Assembly: GCA_964017235.1 (NCBI GenBank)
Contig: OZ024928.1
Span: 150,808,881 to 150,872,880 of the forward strand
Origin: Sabellastarte sp. h YS-2021
Taxonomy: Eukaryota; Annelida; Polychaeta; Sabellida; Sabellidae
DNA length: 64,000 nucleotides
Direction: 5' to 3'
Part shown: one piece after another, positions 43,741 to 55,067 of the stretch
Layout of the letters: each line of letters begins with the position of its first letter
Numbering within the stretch: position 1 is the first letter of the stretch
Translations under genes and position numbers: made by a program
Notes under the pieces: generated by a model
What the model saw: only the letters and a program-made list of their open reading frames with translations
Database searches by the model: none
Told to the model about the DNA's origin: nothing

Positions 43741-44035
43741 TTTCATTACCATTGTCCTTTTATATATGGTTTTTCCGCCTTTTGTAAAAATTTCCACACC
43801 TTTTGGGGGCCATATTATACCTACATGTAGATAGATTGTGCATCTTCATTGCGAGCAATACACTTTAAACTCATGATTTCCACACCAGGATAGAGGATAC
43901 AATAATTATTCACACAGATACAGTGTTTTTGTAGAAAATAGCAGGTTAACCAAAAATAAAATATTTTCATACATTATGTGAGAGGTCATATTGTGACTGT
44001 TAGATTTACTTTGTCCTTAAATGTTTACATCATTT

Positions 44036-44470
44036 TTACCCCACAGCCCTTAAGGGTCCGGATGGGTGGGCGGGTGGCGGGAAGAAGTTTGTCTGGCCTA
44101 TATCTCGGAAACCGTAAGGTGTAGGAAGTTGATACTTGGTAGGGACATTGGTTAGGGGGTGTAGGTGTGCAACATCATGGTGTGACCTTGATTTGACATT
44201 TGACCTTGCCGTAAGTGACCTTGACCTATAAAAACATGTCCGGGCTATATCTCGGAAACCATAAGGTGTAGGAAGTTGGTATTTGGTAGGGACATTTGTT
44301 AAGATTTGTAGGTGTGCAACATCATGGCGCGACCTTGATTTGACCTTGCCGTAGTGACCTTGACCTATAAAATCTTGTCCGGGGTATATCATGGAATCTG
44401 TAAGGTGTAGGAAGTTGATGCTTGGTAGGGACATTGGTCGCGGGTTCTAGGTGTTCAACGTCATGGTGTG
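44036..44470 (+). repeat. ~142-bp tandem repeat, three units
   Basis: Units near 44100, 44245 and 44385 share 'tatatctcggaaaccgtaag', 'gtgtaggaagttgatacttg' and 'gtgaccttgatttgacctt'. A short dyad CCCTTAAGGG lies at the left edge. It may be another decayed Helitron-like element. Confidence 0.7.
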
Positions 44471-44859
44471 ACCTGGATTTGATCTTTGATCTTGCATATC
44501 TGATGCTATTTTATCTCTCTACAGGGATATCTGATACTAATGTATCTCTCTTATTTCTCTATTATATCTTTTTACTTGAATCTTGGTTGTTCCACCTTTG
44601 GGTATCTTTTGGTGTAGATTAAGAACTGTTAAAGTAATATTAGAATTCATTAAGGGTTTTACTATTGCAACTTCCCATTGGAACAGATGGTATTGCATCA
44701 AGTGAGCCACAAGTTTTGCCCCAACTCCACATAAAAGCGTGTATTGCCACATCTGTATATATGGGTAATATTCAAAACATTCAAACCATAACTTGACCAT
44801 ACAAATGAATATCAAAATGGGAGAAGTCTTAAAGCTTCATTTTTATTGCATTAATACAT

Positions 44860-45034
44860 CCTATCCAATGGACAATTGCTAATCCGGTCGGCGCAGACCA
44901 GCCCGCCAAACGACAGAAAAAGTCATCCTGTATGCATGCATACTGGCCGGCCGGCCCTGGTGTGCACTCGCCAGGTGGCGCATCGTACTTGCTTCGTGTC
45001 TAGACAGCGTGACGTCATAGCATCTTTTTTCGTT
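44860..45034 (+). repeat. DIRS element 2, left inverted terminal repeat
   Basis: These 175 bp pair with 51038-51212. Mismatches are at the CAGACC(A/G)GCCC string and in the block around 44993-44998 (TTCGTG against TCCCTG). The repeat contains a GGCCGGCCGG tract and is far more GC-rich than its surroundings. Confidence 0.9.
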
Positions 45035-45155
45035 TGGCGCGTGGATGTGCACACAGAATATTTCTGCTCTTAGTTTTTTGTGAAATATTGCCAGGATATT
45101 TAAATTTTAGCATTTCTTTTTACTTCTATACTTTGTGGAGAGTGTATAGACTATC

Positions 45156-47386
45156 ATGTCATCTCCTGGACAAAAAAGGGGGAGTTGTGGCCATGCGATG
45201 GCTTCCTTTGATGGGCATGCCTTTTGCGCCCGCTGCGGGGACAAGAAGAAAGGGGAAGATCCTTGTGTGAAATCACCAGAGAGTGAGTGTAAGTTTTGTG
45301 TTGTCCTTACACCTGAACAGCTAACACAACTTTCTACACCGTCTTATAGACTTAAAAAAGAGAAAAGAGAGGCTAAGAAATTGGAATCAACTCCTTCTAA
45401 GGACAGTACTCTTGTCGACCCGTCCTCAGTGGCCGTCATAGGCCCTGTGTCTGGCACTGCTACAGCCTCATCTCCACCCCCTGTAGTCCCTGAAAAGAAG
45501 GTCAAGAAGGATAAGCCTTCTCCTTCAAAGTCTAAGAAATCTGATAAATTGGTGGACGATTCGAAGTATGATGAACTTGACAAAAAATGGACCGACCGCT
45601 TCAATGGACTGGAAGCACTACTTATGGCTAAATCTCTACAACCTACTGATCAACCGACCTTCTCTGCTTCAGTGAGAGTTCCCCCATCTCACTCTCCACC
45701 AGTAGCTGTCTCCAAAGATTCGGAATCATTCTTCCAACCTATTACTACAGGGCGCAGTGGCACCGACTCCTCTGTACTTGTACATCAGTCAGCCAGCCAG
45801 CCCAGGTCGGATGTTTCACCACCTGCTAAGCGCACTGGAAAAGACATCTCCGCTTCTCAGCATCTGTCATTCAGCCAGCTTGTATCCAACCGGCAGACTG
45901 TCAGATTGTCTTCACCTAAGCGCACTGGCACCGACTCCTCTGCCAAGCATCAGTCAGGCAGCCAGCTTAAATCAGACCGACACCGGCCAAGATCTCGTTC
46001 ACCTAGGCGCACTGGCAAGGACTCTTCTGTTTCAGTACAACAGTCAGCCAGCCAGCCTCGTACCGACCGGAACCGACCAACTGCACAGGCTGGTACCGAC
46101 CTTTCTGCCCCCAGACATTCTTCTGCTAGCAAGGTCCAGTCCGACCGACCTAAGTCTTCTCTGGCCACCGACACTGGCTCGCCTACCTTGTATAGACAGA
46201 GACGGGACAGTTCTTCTAGTGCAAGCTCTGCTTCTGGTAGTGATTACTCGGACCGGCCACCTGTTGATTTGTACGCAGAGGAGGGAGAACTTTCAGAGGA
46301 CCAGGACTGTACTACTACCGAACCCGACCAAGCTATTAGTGAGGAACAGACATATAGAGAAACCATGAGTGGAATTAGATCATATATGGGCTGGTCGAAC
46401 ATTCCGGAAATGGATAGTACTACAACTGGTTCCGATGACAACCCCTTCTCTGGTCCGAAGTTGTCTACTACAGGCAAAGTTTCTGTCCAGATGCCCACGG
46501 AAGAATGGCTTTGTAAGAAGCTTAGTAAACTGAACGTCACTCTGGTTGAGGGTTATCCCTCCCGAAGTTCGGAAGCCGGTGGCTTGATGATGGACCGGTT
46601 CTTGAGACCTGCAAAGTCACAGTCCAAGTGGTACGGGCTGTCATCCGACCACAAAGCTGACCCTGCCGCAGTCTCGACCTGGTGTACGGATGCGTGAAAG
46701 TTGAACAGTTCCTACAGCAGGATAGCCCGGCAGTCTGGCCTTGCTTCTACCCATCCTACTTCAAGGTGTATTCCCCAAGAAACGCTCAGACGATGGGAGA
46801 AATCTGCAAGAGAGGCTACAGTCATCTGTAACCAGGCTGCCAGCTTCAATAGATGTTTGTTCAAGGTGCAGCAGAATATGCAGGAACAGCTTAAGATTGT
46901 GCGCTCCGACAGCAAGGGTAAAAGCTCAGCCAAGGTGTCTACTGCCATGGATGAAATGCAGTACCTCATGAACTTCAACTCTAGTATTTGTCAGGCTGCT
47001 GCAAAGACCATGGAGCACCTCTCAGAGTTCGTGTTTATTTCCATGGGTAACTTGACATTGGTACGTCGGGACTCTTACCTCACATCAAGTCAGGAGTCAA
47101 ACCAGACACTTTGGCCAGTTTGCGTACAGCACCCATACACATTGCAACTCTCTTTCCGGACAGTGTTATAAAGAGAGCGGAGGAAGAAATAGCTCATTTT
47201 GAGAGCAAGGGTCAGTCGTCAGGTGCAAGGGGCAAGGGTCGGTACCACCCATATGAAAGGCCGGAAAGGAAAGCAGACAGGAAGTCGTCTTTCAAGAGTG
47301 ATAAGCCATCTGGGAAGAACATCGGCAAGACTCAACGCAAGAGGTTTCGTGGAAAAGCAACCAGCCAAGGGCCAGCAGTCCTATAA
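45156..47386 (+). pseudogene. DIRS element 2 Gag-like protein (stop and frameshift)
   Basis: The ATG at 45156 opens a 513-codon frame. Residues 11-48 have the same Cys/His cluster as element 1 (CGH-x7-H-x2-C-x2-C-x9-C-x7-C-x2-C). A Ser/Pro/Arg-rich middle with repeated 'TGTDSS' and 'SASQ' strings follows, then TYRETMSGIRSYMGW and EEWLCKKLSKLNVTLVEGYP, both shared with element 3. A TGA at 46695 interrupts the frame (CGA to TGA would explain it), and reading continues in frame at KLNSSYSRIARQSG. A frameshift near 47090 moves to the frame ending 47386 with a basic tail (KRFRGKATSQGP). The protein would package element RNA. Confidence 0.78.
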
Positions 47387-47400
47387 ATGACAATTACTGT

Positions 47401-49694
47401 TTGCACAGATCCCCAGGAGGACTGCTGGCCGGGAGCCAGACATCAATGCAAGAACTCTTTTCAGACAGTTGTGTAAACTTTCATGTTGTACTTCCTGTTC
47501 CTATTGCGCCCGGGCATTCCCAAAAGAGAGAATTAAGTCCAGGGTCGCCAGTCTGTCATGTTCCAACAGATTGCAAATTAAAATATGTGAAAGGTGTTTC
47601 TTGTGTCACTCAATTGTCTTGTGTAAAGCCTGTAACAAATGTCAAAACTGTTGCCTCAAATCTGCCTGTAGGGGCCAGACTTCAGAACTTTTGGCAAACT
47701 TGGCTGGATCTGGGTGCCGGTCCGAAGGTGGTTCAAACCCTGAGAGAGGGTTGCACCTTCCCCTTTCGGATCCGGCCCAATCTCACAAGGTCTCCCACAG
47801 TCATAAGCTGCTATGGCAATCCTCACAGGAACCTCTTCCTGTTAGAGGCATTACATCAGCTTATAGACAAAAATGCGGTAGAGTTCGTTGTAAATAAAAA
47901 ATCTCTGGGTTTTTTCAACCGGCTTTTCTTGGTGCCTAAACCCAACAACAAGTGGAGACCCATCCTAGACCTGAGCAAACTAAATCCTTTCCTCAAGGTG
48001 CAAAAATTCAAAATGGAGACACCGGAAATCATCAGAACCCCTCTCTAACAGGGAAAATGGGTCACCTCCATAGATTTCAAGGACGCCTATTTCCACATAC
48101 CGATACAGGAACAGTCCAGGAAATATCTAAGATTTCACGTGGAGGGTCAGACATACCAGTTCAAGGCTCTGCCCTTTGGTCTGTCCACAGCACCCTTGGA
48201 GTTCACTGTGGTAGTAAAGGAGGTGAAACTGATGGCCATGCGCAAGGGTATAAGGATCCACCAATACCTAGACGACTAGTTGGTGAGGGCTTCATCCCAC
48301 CAAATTTGTCTCCAACACACTCAGGATCTAGTAAGAATATGCCAAAAACTGGGTTGGCTGGTGAACGTCGAGAAGTCGGAGCTGGAGCCCAAACAGGTTT
48401 TCAATTTTGTAGGCTACCAGTTCGACCTAAGTGCCGGTCGGGTCAGACCGACACCGGACCGATGGCAGACCCTGCAGGACAAGATATTAGAAATACTGTC
48501 CCTGCCTGCTTGTCCGGTCCGGCAGTTCATGTCTCTGATAGGGTTATTAACAGCCACAGAGAAGCAAGTTCACCTAGGCTGACTGCATATGAGACCCATA
48601 CAGTGGCATCTCAAAAACAACTGGAGGGTACCAGAATCACAGGAAAAGGTGATCCTAATTCCCGGTTCCCTGCACCCCCATTTACAATGGTGGCTAGAAG
48701 AAGGCAATGTCCTAACAGGCCAACCTTACACCCAATAAAGAATGCTCTGCAAATCTTTACAGACGCATCAAAAGGGTGGGGCGCTCATTTAAACAAGCAT
48801 ATGGCAAGAGGAACCTGGTCGCTTCCAGAAAGCAAGCTGCATATCAATCACCCAGAACTCAAGGCAGTGTACTTAGCCTTAAAAGAGTTCCAAGACCTTT
48901 GCATAGACAAAATAGTTCTTGTAGAAACAGACAATACCACAGGGGTATCGTATATAAACAAGGAAGGAGGTATGAGGTCGGGTCCGCTTTGCGCCCTTCT
49001 GTGGAGAATCTTGACCTGGTGTACCAGGAATCGAGTGACTCTCAAAGCCCGACATATCCCAGGCCGCCTAAACGTGGTAGCGGACAAGCTATCCAGGCTA
49101 GGCCAGACTATCCAAACAGAGTGGTCTCTCCTTCCAGAGGTCTTCCAGGCTATATGCAGCCGGTGGCACCGGCCTCAAATAGACTTATTTGCCACGAGGT
49201 TCAACAACAAGTTGCCTCTATTTGTGTCACCAGTACCGGACTCCCTGGCCACAGCAGTGGATGCACTCAGTCTGCCATGGGAGGATCTGGATGCTTATGC
49301 CTTCCCACCAACGGCCATCTTGGGCAAAGTGGTGGAGAAGTTGCAAGACAACCCTTGCAGGAGAATCATTCTGATTGCTCTGGGGTGGCCCAACATGCCC
49401 TGGTTCTGGGATCTGGTAGCCATGTCCAGTCAAATCCCATTGAGCCTACCCACCCTGCCAAACCTGTTGACTCGGCCTTTCAATCAGATCCCTCACAGAA
49501 ATCTGACAAACCTGAATCTCCATGCATGGCTCCTAGAGCCTCAGCAATCAAGGAGCAGGGTTTCTCTGAGGCAGTGGCAGCAAGAATTGAGGCTCCTCAA
49601 AGGGGATCCACCAGGGCAGTCTATGAGGCAAAGTGGGCCGTTTTTACCAAGTGGTGCGTCTCTAATCAGGTGGACTTCAGGGCACCCCCTGTAA
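47401..49694 (+). pseudogene. DIRS element 2 reverse transcriptase/RNase H (inactivated)
   Basis: RT starts in frame 1 (LFLVPKPNNKWRPILDLSKL), hits a TAA at 48046, continues TSIDFKDAYFHIPI, FKALPFGLSTAPLEFT and QYLDD, where the Trp codon right after the catalytic pair is TAG (48277). A third stop, TGA, is at 48580 (GRLHM to G-stop-LHM). A one-base deletion near 48724 then moves reading to frame 3, in which RNase H and the tail are open to 49694: FTDASKGWGAHL (one residue shorter than element 1), ETDNTTGVSYIN, ADKLSR, IDLFATRFNNKLP and ALGWPNMPWFWDL. No functional enzyme can be made. Confidence 0.85.
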
Positions 49695-50596
49695 ATTCAG
49701 TCGCTGACTTCCTTATGTACCTTTTTCAGGACAGGAAGTTACGGCCCAGCACCATTGATGGGTACAGGTCAGCCATTGCTGATAAATTGGGAAATGCACC
49801 CTTTCATATCGGCAAGGATGAAAATCTCGCACATCTCCTGGATAGTTTCCATAGAGACAGACCCAAAGGCAGGAGGGGCATACCCTCCTGGAACCTTTCC
49901 CTGGCATTGCACCAGCTGACAAAGGCTCCATTTGAACCCCTAAAAGGGGCCTCCTTGAAGCATTTGACCTTCAAAACGGTCTTCCTCTTAGCTCTTGGGT
50001 CGGGCAAACGTAGAAGTGAGATCCATGCTTGGCAAAATAGAAACGTTAGGTACCAATCTGATTGGTCGAAAGTTTCCCTGTATCCATCACCCAGCTTTCT
50101 CTCCAAGAATCAGCTGGCAAAAGAGGGTCCAGATAGTGTGGCCCCAGTGGTTATACCAGCCCTGGCCCCAACTCTGGATAGGTCCCTCAAGTCTGACAGA
50201 TCCCTATGTCCGGTCAGAGCACTGCGCTATTATCTGGACAGGACATCAGACCTCAGGCAGAACAAAGAGTTGGTCTTCGTGTCCTTCAAGAAAGGTTTCG
50301 ACAAGGACATCTCTCCTGCCACCATCTCCTCTTGGATCAAGCAGACAGTGATCCTATGCTATGAGCTCTCAGATCAAGACGCCCATTCCCTGCATCAGGT
50401 TAAGGCCCATGATGTCGGGTCTTTCGCGGCTTCCAAAGCCTTCCAATCAGGGGTGTCTTTAGAACAGATCTTGTCAGCCTGCCACTGGAAGTCGCATAAT
50501 ACCTTCACGCAATTCTATCTGAAGGATGTGGCATGGGCTGATTCAGAGCTTTATCACTTGGCCCCAGCAGTGGCTGCTCAGCAGATCCACAAGTAG
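48776..50596 (+). CDS. DIRS element 2 tyrosine recombinase (catalytic Arg lost)
   Basis: This frame of 606 codons is open from a GTG/ATG-poor start; the first ~260 codons overlap RNase H and the tail in another frame. The recombinase proper begins near 49560 (FSEAVAARIEAP), with STIDGYRSAIADKLG, the first catalytic Arg in SGKRRSE, then HDVG at 50408-50419 where HDVR is expected, CHWKSHNTFTQF and the Tyr in QFYLKD. Loss of the second Arg should stop DNA cleavage, although the frame has no stop. It ends at TAG 50594 before a poly-A-rich stretch (50655-50690). Confidence 0.85.
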   Translation: MGRSFKQAYGKRNLVASRKQAAYQSPRTQGSVLSLKRVPRPLHRQNSSCRNRQYHRGIVYKQGRRYEVGSALRPSVENLDLVYQESSDSQSPTYPRPPKRGSGQAIQARPDYPNRVVSPSRGLPGYMQPVAPASNRLICHEVQQQVASICVTSTGLPGHSSGCTQSAMGGSGCLCLPTNGHLGQSGGEVARQPLQENHSDCSGVAQHALVLGSGSHVQSNPIEPTHPAKPVDSAFQSDPSQKSDKPESPCMAPRASAIKEQGFSEAVAARIEAPQRGSTRAVYEAKWAVFTKWCVSNQVDFRAPPVNSVADFLMYLFQDRKLRPSTIDGYRSAIADKLGNAPFHIGKDENLAHLLDSFHRDRPKGRRGIPSWNLSLALHQLTKAPFEPLKGASLKHLTFKTVFLLALGSGKRRSEIHAWQNRNVRYQSDWSKVSLYPSPSFLSKNQLAKEGPDSVAPVVIPALAPTLDRSLKSDRSLCPVRALRYYLDRTSDLRQNKELVFVSFKKGFDKDISPATISSWIKQTVILCYELSDQDAHSLHQVKAHDVGSFAASKAFQSGVSLEQILSACHWKSHNTFTQFYLKDVAWADSELYHLAPAVAAQQIHK

Positions 50597-50903
50597 CCCT
50601 AATATTAGAGGAGATTGTACATATGTAAATAGCTGTACATATATGTAATTTTCAAAAAAAAAAAAAAAAAAAGATCATCATTAAAAAAAAAAGTGTGCTT
50701 TGCTTCCTTTGGGAGGTTTATTTCTCTGTTGGGACTGAACTCATCCCTCTCTTCCCTACCTCAGAGCAGGTCTGTATGCGTAAAATGGGGGGGGAACAAG
50801 TCGGTATCTCCCGGGCGACCGGCTCTGATAACCGACTCAGGTCTCGTGGGTCCACTAGCCTCAGTCCCTAATAACTTACCCGCCGACCAAGCGGTAGTTA
50901 TTC

Positions 50904-50993
50904 AGCAATTGTCCATTGGATAGGATGTATTAACGCAATAAAATTGCAAATTTAATAAGTAAATTAAATTTTTATAAGTTAATACCCTATCCA
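50904..50993 (+). repeat. DIRS element 2 internal complementary region
   Basis: GCAATTGTCCATTGGATAGG to GCAATAAAA is the inverse of the left end; TTGCAAATTTAATAAG to ATACCCTATCC is the inverse of the right end. Confidence 0.88.
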
Positions 50994-51037
50994 TCCAGCC
51001 CCGCTATCAGCTTACTAGGGATCTAATAGGTTTAGAC

Positions 51038-51212
51038 AACGAAAAAAGATGCTATGACGTCACGCTGTCTAGACAGGGAGCAAGTACGATGCGCCACCTG
51101 GCGAGTGCACACCAGGGCCGGCCGGCCAGTATGCATGCATACAGGATGACTTTTTCTGTCGTTTGGCGGGCCGGTCTGCGCCGACCGGATTAGCAATTGT
51201 CCATTGGATAGG
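51038..51212 (+). repeat. DIRS element 2, right inverted terminal repeat
   Basis: It is the partner of 44860-45034. The AT-rich right extension runs to about 51255. Confidence 0.9.
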
Positions 51213-51489
51213 GTATTAACTTATAAAAAATTTATTTACTTATTAAATTTGCAAAGTTTTTAATTAACTGAATTGTCTTGTTTTAATATGTAATCTTTAC
51301 ATGCAGTTTCTTTCTCTTAGATGTTATTTTCTCTACTTTAACATTATTTGGACACTGACACTGCTCTGAAAGTATCCCAATCTGTGTACTGTTTCACTAC
51401 TTCTATATCTTATGGTGTTGAAAACTATTTTCCCAGGCTATGGGGTACGGGCATCTCTGATGCCATTTTCATGTGCATACCTTACTAAG

Positions 51490-52287
51490 CATTTGACATG
51501 GACGCTTGTTTGTATACAGGAGAAATTCACATGCAAGGGGCCACCGACTGCTGCATTTTTTGCTTATAGCTCGGCAACCACTTGGTATATTCTTTTCAAA
51601 TTTGGCACGTGTATCCAGTAGCCCTGAAAAAAATTTCTGAATATGCAGATGAGACATTTCGATCATTAAAAGAAGTCACGTGACCAAAAATGTGTTTTTA
51701 AAATGCTTGTCTGGATCATAACTTAAACAGCGCTTCACCTATTCACATGAAATTTTGCAAGTAGGTTGGTTATGTAGTTTCTGGAAATCCTTGACTTGGA
51801 TACAAAATGGCGATTAATTCATGATTACCTAATGCCACAAGTTTTCTTAATGATTGAAATGAAAAACTTTACTGCATGTATCTCGGAAACAATGCGAGAT
51901 AGAGCGATTTCGACAAAATGTTTGACCCCCAGGTTATACACTGTCATCTGCCACTTTTTGCCACAAATCGTTTTTACGCCGTTTTTAGTAGCTGTCTTGA
52001 ATTTCTGTGTAAAACTCAAAAATGCATTTATCGTGCAAAACAGTGAGAGGTAGAGATTTCGATGAAAGTTTTTGCCCACAGGGTATATGCAGAGTCATCT
52101 GGCACTTTTTGCCAAGAATCTTTTTCATGCCATTTTTGACGGTCATCCTGAATTTCTATGTAATTTCAACGAGTATTTTCCTTTCAGCTTTTGCAGGGTG
52201 GTTGAATTTTTGCATGAATGGGAAAAACATTAAACAGAGCAAAATGGTAACTTCAGCAAAATCATAATGCTTATTGGGACGTATTAT
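51490..52287 (+). mobile_element. decayed family-3 Helitron-like copy
   Basis: GGACGCTTGTTTGTATACAG (51499) matches the end of the family-3 5' hairpin. The next 250 bp follow the family-3 text (tattcttttcaaatttggca, agtcacgtgaccaaaaatg), and 51850-52160 has diverged 'gagatagagcgatttcgac' units. A GGGACG string at 52276-52281 just before DIRS element 3 resembles the family-3 subterminal repeat; its remainder is missing after the DIRS element. Confidence 0.6.
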
Positions 52288-52306
52288 TTTTATTGCGTTA
52301 ATACAT

Positions 52307-52491
52307 CTTCCTAGTGGACAGATGTATTGGTCCGGCACCCTGCCAGTCTCACCAAACATTAGAAAAAACGTCCTGAGCTGTGCTCTGGCCAGGACCAGTA
52401 GTGTCCTGTTCATTCGCCAGATGGCTGTATAGCCTACCTGCCGGTGTACTGCGCATGTGCGCGCATGCACACCTCTTTCTTTGGCGCCAAG
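52307..52491 (+). repeat. DIRS element 3, left inverted terminal repeat (approximate)
   Basis: It pairs with 57914-58088, for example GAATGAACAGGACACTACTG on the right against its inverse on the left. Indels and substitutions are common, indicating greater age than elements 1 and 2. Confidence 0.85.
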
Positions 52492-52595
52492 AAGTTCTAG
52501 ATGCTTTTATTTCTAAGAGACAATTTATAGTTGTTTATAATGTATTGAGTGGATATTTGTGAAATATTTTGTGGTAGCTGTTAGACTTTCATATC

Positions 52596-54769
52596 ATGGC
52601 ATCTCCCACAGACAAAAAAGGTCAACGTAGAGGATCGTGTGGCCACAATATGGCCATTTTTGATATGCATGACAAGTGTGCTAGATGTAGGGAGAAAGGC
52701 ATTGGTGAAGACAATTGTGTGTTGGATAAATCTTGCCCCATTTGTGATGGCTTCACAGATGTCCAACATGATACTTTGTCCACTTCCGCATACAGGATAA
52801 GAAAGGACAAAAAAGCAGGATTGTTGGTCTCCCCTAAGGAAGTGACGGTGCTGGCTACAGTAGATGATAATGAACCTACCAAAGCGTAGGCACCTGCCAA
52901 AGATGCAAGTACTTCCTTTATAAATTGTGAACAATTTCTAGCCATGTCTGATAAATGGGCAGAACAGTTCGCAAGAGGCATTGCTCTCATGAGGTAACGT
53001 TTTTTCAACTCCTAAGTCCTTAGTAAATCTAGTGCCCTCTAACCAACTAGTTTCAGACAAGCCCTTTTTAGCTCCATCTACCTGGCCCACCAGTCCGGTG
53101 GCGACCCCGGTAGCTTTGGACGCACAAACAAAGCCCCAAAAGTGGAAAATAAAGACAAAAAGAAAAGCCATAAGCCTCGTAAAGGGGATAAAACTAAAGA
53201 CAAGGATGTTAAGACTGAGAGGAAACGTGACCGCTCACCATCACCGGCACCTGTTCAAGCTACCACTAGCAAGTAAGGGCTAACTTTTCCATCACCGGCT
53301 AAAAGCATCTCCAGTCTGGAGTCTGCCAAACAGCCCGGTCTACAACCTGTTCCCATACAACAGGGTTCCTCTTTTTCTCAAGATATGCCTCAAGAAATCC
53401 GCGGGTCCACCGGACCGGCCATCTCTGCTGCTCATGCTCCCGGGGTTGTTCAATCTGATCAGTTCTATGGGGGTGCCTGTGCATATCTACCGGAAGCTGA
53501 TGATATTCCATATGATGAGAAACACTATTCTGAAACTGAAAAATCTGGGACCTTGTCAGAGTTAAAGGAAGATCAATTATCTGATTCAGTTGAAAAGATG
53601 GAACAGACAGAGGACATGACTTACCGGGAAACCATTCGCTCTGTTCACTCATACATGGGATGGCACCATATTTCCACATTTGAAAGTGACGACACAGAGC
53701 CCAATAAATCAAACAACCCTTGGCGAAAATCCCAAGAAGCGAACCAGGATTTCAGTGGCCATGCCCCAGATGACTGGCTCTGCCAGAAACTTGAACGTTT
53801 AAATCTCACAGAAGCTGAGGGCTATCCATCTCGAGCACAACACTCCGCAGGCTTAAAGCGTGATCAGTTTATTTAAGTGCCTAAAAGCCAGTCATGCTGG
53901 TACATAATGCACCTTTTGAAGCCAGAGGGACCACACCGACCTGAACGTTTGGTTTTTAGCTGGCACAATTCAGAGGCAAAAGTAAACTCCCAATTCCCCA
54001 GAATTACATGGGCTTCTGCCTATCCTTCCACCAGGCCGCATTCAAGAAAAATATTCCAAGAGTATCTCCGCCATTGGGAAAGGTGTGCAAGAGAAGACTC
54101 GTATATTATTAGATAGATGTTCAGATACATTATTTCAATAGATGTTCAAGTAACTTCATATATTATTAGATAGCTTATTTCAATAGATGTTCAAGTGAAC
54201 TTCAAGACCGCATGTCTCAGAACATTGCTTTATTGTGTGACAGATTGAACAAAGGAAAAGCCCCCAAAGAGGTGACCACTGCCATAAGTGACCTTAAAGA
54301 ATACATGGCTTTTCATCAGTGTATCCATAGCCATGGGGACAGCTCTACAACACTTGGTTGACAGCCTTTTTGTTCATCTCTCAAACCTGGTGTTGATTAG
54401 ACGGGATGCGAATTTGGAACATGTCAAACCTGGAGTTAAACAAGACACTATGAATCTCCTTCGCAACGCTCCCCTTTGGCTGTGGGCTTATCCCGGATGC
54501 AGCAATCTATATAGGTGAACAAGACATCACAAAACAGGAGTAGTGTTGCTCAAGGACCTGGTCCGGGTGCCCCTCAGCACACTAACTGGAGAGGAGCTCA
54601 TAGATTTAGACCATATGACTGCAAAGAGCAGAAATCCTCAGTTTCTACTGATCCTTCATCTCAGGAACAATCATGGAGACAGTTTAGTAGAAATCCTCCA
54701 AGGGGCCGTGGACGTGGAAGAAGTAGCAGCCCTCGTTTTTCCAAATCCCGACCATACAAGCAGTATTAA
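52596..54769 (+). pseudogene. DIRS element 3 Gag-like protein (many breaks)
   Basis: The ATG at 52596 gives the Cys/His cluster at residues 15-50 (CGH-x7-H-x2-C-x2-C-x9-C-x5-C-x2-C). A TAG follows at 52887, with reading continuing APAKDASTSFINCEQ. A Lys-rich region is in another frame. The conserved middle is in 53385-53876 (TYRETIRSVHSYMGW, DDWLCQKLERLNLTEAEGYP) up to a TAA. Fragments to 54116, a local duplication of 'atttcaatagatgttcaagt' (54132-54203), and an Arg/Gly-rich end (RNPPRGRGRGRSSSPRF) to 54769 complete it. It is not functional. Confidence 0.78.
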
Positions 54770-55067
54770 ATGACAATCAATACTGAGATCCAACCTCTAT
54801 AAAGACTCTACCAGTTCAGTTGGATCGAAAGTTAAGTCAAAACACAGGTCTAGTTGTAAATCCTCAAATAGTGGACAGTCTAGTACCTCAAAGAAAAAAC
54901 AAACTCATGTATTCTCAAGACACAGTAGTAAAGTAGACTGTAAAATTGGATGTGTGTTGTCATGCTGTAACTCCTGCTCATTTTGCTCTTACTTCCAGGC
55001 TTCCGCAAAAGAAAGGATTAAGTCCCGATCATTCTTTGAGAGAAATAAAGCATGTTAAAGGTGTTTC

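Larger units (their letters stand above)
44841..51255 (+). mobile_element. DIRS-type retrotransposon, element 2
   Basis: This 6.4-kb element starts TTTTATTGCATTAATACATC and ends ...TATTAAATTTGCAA. ITRs of 175 bp differ at about four positions. An internal complementary region lies at 50904-50993. Gag, RT/RNase H and recombinase are all recognisable but broken by stops, frameshifts and a lost catalytic Arg. It has the same orientation as elements 1 and 3; its end sequences are closer to element 3. Confidence 0.92.
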
